DNA from: Blastobasis lacticolella
Taxonomy: Eukaryota > Arthropoda > Insecta > Lepidoptera > Blastobasidae
Assembly (NCBI GenBank): GCA_905147135.1
Contig: LR990049.1
Coordinates: 11,797,428-11,861,427 of the forward strand
Direction of reading: 5' to 3'
DNA: 64,000 nt
Shown piece by piece: positions 56,270-64,000 of this stretch. The notes beneath the pieces are model-generated. The model had not been told where the DNA came from and ran no database searches. It saw only the letters and a program-made list of their open reading frames with translations. Made by a program: the position numbers and the translations under genes. Numbering within the stretch: position 1 is the first letter of the stretch; each line of letters opens with the position of its first letter.

Positions 56270-56870
56270 AGGGAAAAGAGACCGCACTTTGCCGGTTTAA
56301 AAAATACAAAAGATTTTCTTGCGGCTCGGTGATCGGCACACGACAAGGACTTCGATCAAAATCGACGGTCTTTCTGGTTTCCAAGTCCATAAACTATTTG
56401 TTTGATTCATTGCTCCGGTGCCACGTAAAAGAAGGACGTAAAACAATAGCAATAACCCGAAACGTAAAATACGCCCCGTATTAGCCGTGACGTGTGTAGT
56501 AGCTACACCCGTCACGGTATATCTACCTCTAAAACATTTTGAACCAGCGCGTACCAACATAAAGCAAACAATTTGGCCCGGGGAATAATAATAATTCCTT
56601 TGACACCCCGCATGGGTGATATTATGATCTAGTTTTACGACACCCCCAGTTACGACTGCGGGGATTATTGTTAACGAAATTGAAGTAAGTAACCGAGACC
56701 TCTTAGTGGAATGTCGTAAATATATTATTGTCTTTCCTACGAGTATGGCCGTCAGTGAATTCTGTGTCCCCCAGTTTTTCACGGCTCGTCGCGACAACCT
56801 TATTCTAAATTTATTATTTATGTATTTTCTAGGTACATGTATTTTGCAAGTTAAATATACCAAATTGAGT
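56270..56870 (-). other. Unusually long open stretch with a perfect-looking hairpin, no recognised product
   Basis: The minus strand is open for 188 codons (56863-56297), the longest open run here outside the retrotransposons. The predicted product is Arg/Leu/Ile-rich with no domain I recognise, and the + strand is open over part of the same area (56242-56484). A 15-bp stem with one mismatch and a 3-base loop lies at 56485-56517 (CCGTGACGTGTGTAG / CTACACCCGTCACGG). The segment could be an old transposon or conserved non-coding DNA. I do not call it a gene. Confidence 0.25.
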
Positions 56871-57616
56871 CATAGATGCATCTAATCAATCATAAAATAC
56901 AAGCAAACAAATTATTAAAGTGGCAGGAGGATTGTCTAATCCAGTGATTTGAACTGTGCAATCTTCAACAGATGTTATGTTCTTTTGATTTACTGGAGAA
57001 GTAAATTTTTTTTATCCAGCCGAAGACTCGGCTCACTGTTATGATCACTATTAATCTGCACGTGTCGTACCTATGTTTTTTAACTGTACCTATACTTAGT
57101 AGGTTCATAAGTGATCGAAAACAGTAGATACTTGTAAGTATAACATAAAAAAGTACCTTAACCTAATTTATTTTATACTTTACAGGCGTTTGACAATTAA
57201 GTAGATGTATAAGTTTGGGACACCTTTTGTGGATGGTTTGTTTATTATTTATTTCTATTATTACCTAAGTAGTCTCTCTCGGTTCGTGAACCCTTTCCAT
57301 ACGACAGTCTGTGACTTCCATGTGGCGTAGAGGTAAATGTTACTGAAAATAGACGCTTCAGTGTCGTTAGACTAGTTCTATTTTTAAACATTTCCTAATA
57401 ATTTATCACACTGATGTAGAACGTTCATGAAAATGTGAACTGAACGAACACTCTGAAAACCAATTAAGCTCATAATGTATTACGTCTTACGCCTTGGTAA
57501 TTTTTTCTACGGACCTTGAAGAAACACGTATAAAACGGATTATTGAATAAAATTGACGAATCAGAGTGAGTGATCAGATTAGGCCATAAAAATCTGGATT
57601 CCGGAATGAATTATGG
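56871..57616. other. Gene-free stretch
   Basis: AT-rich with no gene or repeat recognised. Confidence 0.4.
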
Positions 57617-58140
57617 AACACATATTCTTCGAGCGGCTAGGGAGTTGTGTCGAGATAGAGTGGCATCCATAGTTTCTGCCTACCCGTCCTGTGGGGAACA
57701 ATGATACTAGTGTTCCATGGGGTTGAGAAGCCATGGCTTTGGCAGTGGCGGGGTATTAGCCTTATTGCTGCCGGAGCAACGTTTTACCCATGGTGTTGCT
57801 TATGTCTATAGGCTGGTGACCATTTTCCATCAGACATTCTTTGGTTGTTGTTGTGACAAAAAATTTTTCATTGCAGTGCAGGACTTATCTGATCTATACC
57901 TACTGCTGGACACACCAATTCGGTTTACGCAACAGCGTACAGTTTGTCCGTGGTCGTGGTATTACCGGTGGAGAAGTTTAAACAATCTTCCGTGATCCGG
58001 TCAAGCGGACTACGGAAGACAGTATATTATATTTTTAGATGCCTAGGTAAAAATATGTTTCCGTAGTCCGGCTGACCGGACAACCGTACCACCGGCAAGG
58101 AGTGCCATCAGGTAACCCGCTTGCTTGTATGACATAAAAA
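57617..58140 (+). mobile_element. CR1-like or related non-LTR 3' end, split by a 271-bp insertion
   Basis: 57617-57707 has the 'RDRVASIVSAYPSCGEQ' type scrap. 57717-57833 contains AGTGTTCCATGGGG (at its start), then ATAGGCTGGTGACCATTTTC CATCAG. The expected continuation GTAACCCGCTTGCTTGTATG ACATAAAAA is found only at 58111-58140. The intervening 57834-58104 is therefore an insertion, flanked by CCATCAG on both sides (57827-57833 and 58105-58111). Confidence 0.65.
57834..58104. mobile_element. 271-bp insertion with internal inverted repeat
   Basis: Flanked by a 7-bp CCATCAG duplication. It contains an inverted repeat, CCGGTCAAGCGGACTACGGA AGAC at 57998-58021 and TTTCCGTAGTCCGGCTGACC GG at 58059-58080. 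The outer ends are not obvious inverted repeats and there is no coding sequence. The class is unknown; a 7- or 8-bp duplication would fit hAT or retroposition. Confidence 0.6.
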
Positions 58141-58321
58141 TCAAGATTTTCAAAGAAGAATATAATATAGTACCTATTATCATCGGACATACACTGCCGG
58201 CTAACAATACATAGATAATTATTTTGACAGACAGATATTTCGTTATGCTCTTCACAACGACGCCATTATGGAGTGCAAATTACGTAAGTTCTGTAAGTAG
58301 TTCTACGTGATCATAACATTG

Positions 58322-58565
58322 ATATCCGCCGTGTGGCCGTTATTGGCCGTGTGATGTCCAGCAGAGTAGAATAGCACAATTGAGGGAAAACTTCTAGTGA
58401 CCGTAGACTGTAAAATGGGCAGCAGCGTTTTCCATTGTTATTTATTTTGTTTATAGTTATAACACTGCGATCTTCAACCCACTGCGAAGCGTGGAGAATA
58501 TGGCAATAACCGCCTTTATAGTGGGAGAAGCCTTAGGTCCTACAATTGACTGTTACGGGCTGTGA
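58322..58565 (+). repeat. Interspersed repeat family A, copy 3
   Basis: Matches 1530-1785: GCAGAGTAGAATAGCAC, GGGCAGCAGCGTTTTCCATT GTTAT, ACTGCGATCTTCAACCCACT, GTGGAGAATATGGCAATAAC, end CTGTTACGGGCTGTGATG. Confidence 0.6.
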
Positions 58566-58695
58566 TGTTGACAACATTGATATCCAAATGCGCCAGTGTC
58601 CGGTAGAATAGAATTTAGTCGAACCGGGACGACCATGGACGGCCACGCACCGCGAAAGAAACACTGTTCCGAGACCGGGACTTAAGCATAAATAA

Positions 58696-58850
58696 TCATC
58701 TTGGCGTTAATGCTCCGGTTGTGCTCTCGCGCACGAGGGCCCGGGGTCCGCCTTGACCATGATCCAGGATTTGGCAGGTCAGGTAATTACAGTGGAGCCA
58801 CTGTAATCTGACCTCCATGACCCGGCTACCAGGGGAACCGGGAGGTGGGG
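58696..58850 (-). repeat. SINE family 1, 3' half
   Basis: The + strand reads AATCATCTTGGCGTTAATGC TCCGGTTGTGCTCTCGCGCA CGAGGGCCCGGGGTCCGCC, followed by ACCATGATCCAGGATTTGGC AGGTCAGGTAATTACAGTGG. It lacks the tRNA-like head, so it is either truncated or a retroposed tail. Confidence 0.7.
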
Positions 58851-59079
58851 AGGAGGGGAGGCAGGGACTTAAGTATACATGGGAGAAAGTGTGGAGATAT
58901 ACCTACATTTATCTCGATAGTATAGCATCGAGCGGTACTATGACGGAACGGTGGGCAACATGTCAAACAATACGTCGTATCGGAATACTGCTGCTGCTGC
59001 AAGCGGCAGAATACGAATAGGAACATATTGCTGTGTAATGCAAGCAGGTGGGTTGAGCTATACTAATATTATAAAGAGA

Positions 59080-59278
59080 TAAGATTTGTATTATTGTTTG
59101 TTTGTAATTAATAAACTAAAAAACTACTGGGCGGATTTAAAAAAATCTTACACTAATAGGAAGTTACATTATTCCCGAGTGACATAGGCCACTTTTTATC
59201 CCGGGAAAATAATAGGTTCGAAATGCGAAGTAGATCCGAAATGCGCGCGGGCGAAAGCCACTGGGAACGGCTAGTTAG
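59080..59278 (+). repeat. Interspersed repeat family B, copy 2
   Basis: Contains AAAAAACTACTGGGCGGATT T, then CACTAATAGGAAGTTACATT ATTCCCGAGTGACATAGGCC, TTTTATCCCGGGAAAATAAT, and GCGCGCGGGCGAAAGCCACT GGGAACGGCTAGTTAG. This is a well-known lepidopteran repeat. Compare 18980-19115. Confidence 0.7.
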
Positions 59279-59877
59279 ACAATATGCCAATGACAAATAT
59301 ACCCCTAACTATTACGAGTCGTTATTCCTATTCGCTAACCCTACACCATTCTTAGCGTATAAGTAACGCGAACTACTTACCTGCCACAAGTGAATCAATC
59401 AAGTAGGTATAGCAACTAATGTACCTATCCCTGATCACAAGACGGCACTTCACTCAACTTGAATGTCAAGTTATGCAAAGCTACGGAAATGTCAGCCGCA
59501 ACGCATTGATCACGACACGTCGCCCCGGGAGACACGACTAGTGTATAAAAACTGAGTAACGCAATACTATAAATGTAGGTACTTATATGTTTTTTTCAAA
59601 AGGTAGTCTTTTCATCTCGCTACTTTCGTTTTCGTCCGTTACTTGGCAGACGTCGACCAAATTCTACGCATGTTTCCTTCAAAAGAACGTCACACCCGTT
59701 CAAGTAACTGAAACGATAATGTTCTATTTGCTATGGTTCTATCTTCTTTTACTTCTTCCGCTTCTTCCACATTCACTCCTTAATTTACACTACTATACGG
59801 AAGAAGTAGTATTTAATATTACATTACAACATATTTTATATTAATAATAAATTTGTTAAACATTCATGTATCTCTGC
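59279..59877. other. Gene-free stretch
   Basis: AT-rich with no recognised gene; the frame at 59587-59844 is hydrophobic and has no domain. Confidence 0.4.
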
Positions 59878-60090
59878 GCCTATCATCATTATCAACCTGG
59901 CGTCAACCCTGGTAGTGCTCTCGGGTGGCATGCAAGGGCCCCGGGTCCACTTCGCTCGATCTTCGGCATGCTTTATGGTGACTTTGCTGGCATGCATGCC
60001 ATCCTTATACGCCGTCAAGCCATATCTTTTTGGGCCGCCTGTTTTTCCCTTGCCTGGTGGAGGTGGCATGGCCACGTAACGGAGGTACAC
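59878..60090 (-). pseudogene. RTE-like 3' end (C-terminus and tail)
   Basis: The minus strand encodes 'MPPPPGKGKTGGPKRYGLT', 'KVTIKHAEDRAKWTRGPCMP' and 'PESTTRVDAR', a decayed 'GRP..RW' plus 'EDRAKWR' RTE C-terminus. It ends in TTGATAATGATGATAGG. The 3' part GGACCCGGGGCCCTTGCATG and GAGAGCACTACCAGGGTTGA CGCC is alignable with both the RTE at 22935-23000 and the SINE family 1 tails. Confidence 0.72.
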
Positions 60091-60687
60091 ACTTTTCTAA
60101 TATTGGACAAAATAAAGCATAGTTATCTACTGATGTGCAGGACTTCTTCTTTGGCGATACGGTGGTCGTTATGTGTTGTGGGCAGCTGTCATTCGCCTCA
60201 CGATTTCTTGCTATCTCGAAGTTTCGTGAAGGACTTAGGTGGGTGTAAATTAGTAGAGTATCGCAACATTAACGCTTTTCATTGTAATATTTTCTAATAT
60301 TACCATATTTTTTGTGTCTATTTGATTACAAATATTTTCAAGCGACACTACCATAGATTAGAAAAAGTTACTTCACTAAGAATAACAGCATGGTACTTAC
60401 GAAACGTCACACTTTGTCAACGTCGGCTATCGATTTGACGCGCCTTCTATAATTTCGCTTTAGTTTGGCTGACATTCAGCAGCAAGGAGTAGGTACAAAA
60501 TGCTCTGAACAAAAACAAAATAAGTAAGTACACCGCGAAATTTCTTTATTTGTTGATTGGCAACGATGTATTTCTGAGCGTTTAAGATTTAAGATTCTTT
60601 ATTTTGTGAAACACAGGTATTGTGGAATACATAGTTAACAAAGTTGGGACCAAATAAAGCCAATAGTGCTCTACCAACACGTCTTCC
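60091..60687. other. Gene-free stretch
   Basis: No gene recognised; 60091-60240 may be further decayed RTE sequence, but no clear motif remains. Confidence 0.35.
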
Positions 60688-60988
60688 AGGGTTTCCCAAA
60701 GTGGGGTGCACGAACACCCAGGGGTTCGGAATTTGAAGGTAGGGAGTTCGCGACAAGATATACGTAATGCTGGCTGTATGACTGGCAGGCGCGTGCGCCA
60801 TACATGTTGGCGCAAAGCGGTGAATTTCCTTTTACCCTTCGCTACAACATATTTATGTGCGAGTGACCTTTCACACCTGGTCATACATAATGAAAATGAA
60901 ATACAGAAATCAATACAGGGGTTCACTGTCGTCTGGAAACTTTGACAAAGGTACGTGCCGCCATAAGATTTAGAAACGCTGCTCTAAG
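60688..60988. mobile_element. Possible non-autonomous hAT-like element
   Basis: Left end CAGGGTTTCCCAAAGTGGGG; right end, reverse complemented, CAGCGTTTCTAAATCTTATG. CAGNGTTTC ends are typical of hAT elements. I could not find a matching 8-bp target duplication, and the interior frames (60582-60926 minus) carry no transposase motif. The call is therefore tentative. Confidence 0.35.
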
Positions 60989-61543
60989 AAATAACACCCA
61001 GTAGGTATATTTGACGCCCTTTACCAGGGTTATTGTCCACAAGCACTTCACTTCAAAGGTTCATATTGTGCTCAATAACCGACAACGTGTTTCCTTCGTT
61101 TATTTAACAGTTAACATTTTTACGCGAAACCCCCGGCTGTCTGTAACAAGGCACCGATTATCGTTCGGTACACAATGACAAAAATCAATAGTGCACTATG
61201 CATGGCTACGTGCACATGTTAACTTCACAATTGGTACGGTAAAAGACCAGTTCTATCACGAAAAACGTACGGCGCTTTCTAAAATATTTAACGACGACGT
61301 GTCACAACGATGAATATTCCGTATGCATCAAAGAGCGGAACACCTTTTATCAATCATAGCCGTATCCATTCACGGCTGAAAATGCCATCAATATTCGAAC
61401 GCGCGCAGTTTCTACGTGACTTTAAATTCAGAACTGAGCGCAATTGTTGCGGAATGAACACTTCTTAATTTTATCACTTTAGCATGTGTACATACGACTA
61501 ATGTTGGAAGTTAAAGAATATTACCTCATCATCATTATAATCA
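60989..61543. other. Gene-free stretch
   Basis: No gene or repeat. 61290-61450 is a repeat-free patch with possible POU-like (TATGCATCAAA) and other AT cores; function unknown. Confidence 0.35.
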
Positions 61544-61735
61544 TCATCATGGCGTTAATGTTCCGGTTATGCTCTCGCGCACGAGGGCCCGGGGTCCGCC
61601 TGGACCATGATCCAGGATTTGGCAGATCAGGTAATTACAGTAAAGCGACCGCCATCTGACTTCCGCGACCCTGCTACCAGGGGAACCTGACCAGATTAGA
61701 TCATGGTTACACATTCAGTCGCCTGAATACTAGAA
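61544..61735 (-). repeat. SINE family 1, 3' half with (ATG)n tail
   Basis: The + strand begins ATCATCATGGCGTTAATGTT CCGGTTATGCTCTCGCGCAC GAGGGCCCGGGGTCCGCC and continues as at 58696-58850 through CCAGGGGAACCTGACCAGAT TAGATC and CAGTCGCCTGAAT. The preceding ATCATCATTATAATCATCAT is the trinucleotide tail on the minus strand. Confidence 0.72.
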
Positions 61736-62229
61736 TACTACTTATTGGAGAACTGTATCTTGCTATGAAAGTTCGATGATCCCTCGACATTTGCTTATTT
61801 AGTGAACGCGACACGTAAAAAGTGTTCTAGTTTTAAAACGTTCGCTTTATGGGGTTAGCAAAGTGATTTAGCGGGCGGCTGTCGCACATGCACGGTAATA
61901 ACGTGTGACGTGCCAGTGTCCTCAGGCGATATGAATTACAGCGGCGTAACACGGTCCGTGAGCCGTTAGACCGCTAACTTTCACTCGAAATGCATAGCAA
62001 ACTGCAAACGTGACGTCATGGCAGGACATCTGAATAAAATGACAATTCTAACAAAATAACGAAAGATAAATAAAAGCGAGACACTTAAAGCGTAGGTAGA
62101 GACTATCGAGTGCCGTAAGCTACGATCCTGACACACCACACCTCGCTCTTCTACATTCACATATTTTCATACACGAAACGGGTGTGAGTGTATGTATGTA
62201 TTCAAAGCGTCAAATATAGGTATTCCCTG
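61736..62229. other. Gene-free stretch
   Basis: No gene or repeat recognised. Confidence 0.4.
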
Positions 62230-62360
62230 TATTGCAAATAACATGAGGTGGATGTGGTGCGATGGTCACTCACAAACTCTGGCCGACAACGTATCCGCTC
62301 CCAGGTTGCAGATGTCCGGCGATGGTGGCCGCTTTTCATCTGGTGGACCTCTAGGTAGGT
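62230..62360 (+). repeat. Non-LTR 3' UTR scrap
   Basis: Contains CCGACAACGTATCCGCTCCC and GGCGATGGTGGCCGCTTTTC ATCTGGTGGACC, the 'GGTGGTGGCCACTTTCCATCAGGTGGACC' type 3' UTR also seen at 15590 and 26493. No coding sequence. Confidence 0.55.
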
Positions 62361-63084
62361 ATTAAAAACGACTTAAAGATCCTTAATCTATTTAAAATTA
62401 ATCACCAAAAGACTAGTATGAAACAAAATCGTGTCAATGTTAATTATTTAGAGACACATACTTTTGAGTACGTTTCGGGAAAGCCAGTGTTTCTCTGTGC
62501 GCCTAAAAATCTGGATACAAAATAGATATCCAGGTACTTAATTAGGTACCTAATGAAATAAAACGTAACAGTAGTTAATCACATGCTGTCCCAGAGTAGG
62601 CGCGTATGTCATAGCCACGTAATAATGAAGTTATTAGGTTAAGCGCGGACATAATTGACCCATTCACACGAGCCGCCTAATCAAGCGGGGTCGCTGTTGC
62701 GCCCGCGCATATTTACATAATCGAGTCACCAGTGCCATTCGTCATTACGTGTTGAGCAATTCGTTGCAGATGCAATTAACAGATTTATGCTATCCGAATG
62801 GCATTTTTCATTATAATTTACTACGTATTATACCACCTTATTAATGTTGAAATTGTTGAAAACCCATTACATGTTGGAGTATTTTACAATCAGTTTTAGT
62901 GTGATCAATTGAATTTATGAATAGATACTTATTTTGCTGGTTATTCAACTGCGATACTCTTAAAAGTACCTATTTACCAACATAATACTGAACACGAATG
63001 AATATTTGATTCGTTTTGTAAGAAAAGTATGCGTTTAAGCTTAATCTATACAGGAGTGGCAGTGGTTGGCAAAGCAACGCTCGG
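62361..63084. other. Gene-free stretch, possibly conserved non-coding
   Basis: No gene. 62640-62830 is repeat-free and contains CACACGAGCCGCCTAATCAA, CATATTTACATAATCGAGTC and GATGCAATTAACAGATTTAT, which look like clustered factor-binding cores. This is an impression from composition only. Confidence 0.3.
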
Positions 63085-63420
63085 GAGTTTCACTATTACA
63101 CCTAGTAGTAGTAGCTATCGCTTGAAAGATTCGGCTGGCCGCAGGCGGCCCTGGTGTTGCTCAGTGGGTAGCTAAGAATATTTGGCCGGGCGATACCTCT
63201 GGCAGTCCCAACTTGCTGAGCTAGATGCTGTGCCGGTCGGTGCCGATCGCTGCTATCCCGGTGTGAATTGAGCCTTTACGGATCGACCCCCTTTGTTTGC
63301 GGGGGGCAGGGCGGGCCTATGGGGTTAACCCCGTAGCCAGGGATTTTCTTGATGGACCAGGCAGTTACGGTCGGTCTATGTTGTTAGCCCCTGGTAGCTC
63401 TCTGGCCTTCATTGGTTTTT
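63085..63420. other. GC-rich block of unknown origin
   Basis: An abrupt 330-bp GC-rich block in AT-rich DNA. It contains GGCTGGCCGCAGGCGGCCCT, TTTGTTTGCGGGGGGCAGGG and GGGGTTAACCCCGTAGCCAG. There is no long open frame. It may be the 5' UTR of a retroelement or a decayed repeat. I do not recognise it. Confidence 0.3.
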
Positions 63421-64000
63421 TAATTATTTAAAAAAAATTATTTCAGCATTTTGTTAGATTTTTAAATGCTTTGGTTGCTTTTTAGAGATCGGCATCGCGC
63501 GAGTGGCCTGGTCTCTTTATAGGTTTCTTTATTACCGGTACGTACGTCTGTTTGCCACCTTTATCTGTATAAAAATATCGTTGAATATAATAAAAGTACC
63601 ATGTTTTGATCAAGTGTAATTGGATATTCTACAGAATGAAATGTAATGACCTACACAGTTCTTCGTGCTCGTATTAAGATAGTTCTAAATATACATATGT
63701 TAATTATACTTATGCAAAATATAAAACCCTATATGTTTTTAGCGAGACACCAATGAATATACGAATCCGAAATTGAACAGAGAAAATCCAACTTTTCCGT
63801 AGATAAAACGAGTTAAGTCACGCATCGAAATCCGGCAATCTTACGGTTCCGATGTGGACTGGTTGTTATTTACACTGTATCAAAATGTAGCCGGCGACGG
63901 CGACAATGCATTTGCATATGAAGTCAACAAAGTTGCGATTTTCATTAAACACGATAAGTATGCGAACAGTTGTTTACTTATTGTGAATACCAGCGTGCAG
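63421..64000. other. Gene-free stretch to window end
   Basis: AT-rich with nothing recognised. Confidence 0.4.

Noticed and set aside
56297..56863. 188-codon open frame as a host gene
   Set aside because: No recognisable domain, no splice or UTR context, and overlapping open frames on the other strand; kept only as an observation.
60688..60988. Complete hAT transposon
   Set aside because: Only the CAGNGTTTC-like ends are visible; no 8-bp duplication and no transposase, so it was listed as tentative.

Overview
The window looks like intergenic or long-intron DNA from a lepidopteran (moth or butterfly) nuclear genome. It is AT-rich and contains many interspersed repeats typical of that order. 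These include non-LTR retrotransposon 3' ends with the 'CCATCAGGTGRCCCGCTTGCC' type of 3' UTR, the 'GGGGGAGGCCTATGCCCAGCAG...' repeat ending in (ATG)n, the 'GCGGCCAAGTGCGAGTCC...' repeat and tRNA-derived SINEs. The abundant 'TAGGTACCTA'-type words fit too. I could not recognise a host protein-coding gene, tRNA, rRNA or CRISPR array. All convincing coding sequence belongs to retrotransposons.

Layout. 1-9 kb is mostly unannotatable, with a few retroposon tails and GC-rich patches. 9-11.5 kb has a hairpin MITE, one member of a near-identical retroposon tail pair (9790, partner at 45527), and a SINE split by a 573-bp TA-flanked MITE. 13.6-15.65 kb has a CR1/Jockey-like non-LTR element that kept its endonuclease and C-terminus but lost its reverse transcriptase core, followed by a second non-LTR 3' end. 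19.1-21.9 kb has an antisense relative of that element with the opposite decay: the endonuclease is truncated and the RT is kept, but the YADD box reads YAVD. 22.9-25.9 kb has a degenerate RTE-clade element on the minus strand, inserted inside a SINE with a 15-bp target-site duplication. 26-43 kb is dominated by repeat tails and several foldback or MITE-type DNA elements (28358-29507, 33085-33284, 39711-40586, 41427-41610). 43-48 kb is mostly unique sequence with GC-rich patches that could be conserved regulatory DNA.

The main feature is at 48413-54014: a full-length 5.6-kb non-LTR retrotransposon bounded by a perfect 24-bp target-site duplication. It encodes an OTU-type cysteine protease fused upstream of an AP-like endonuclease. 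A reverse transcriptase and a C-terminal zinc-knuckle/GRP-type region follow in another frame. The element is inactivated by a homopolymer frameshift and by a 358-bp tandem duplication that also duplicated a small antisense retroposon insertion inside the RT C-terminal region. 54-64 kb holds more non-LTR, SINE and possible hAT fragments.

The layers fit together as a set of nested insertions. The SINE family and the RTE family share 3' tails, which suggests the SINE uses RTE machinery. Three repeats (10.65-11.45 kb, 22.88-25.94 kb, 57.6-58.14 kb) can be rejoined by removing an inserted element, so relative insertion order can be read. Many reading frames here open on TTG, GTG or CTG rather than ATG, so starts are given only where an ATG makes sense.
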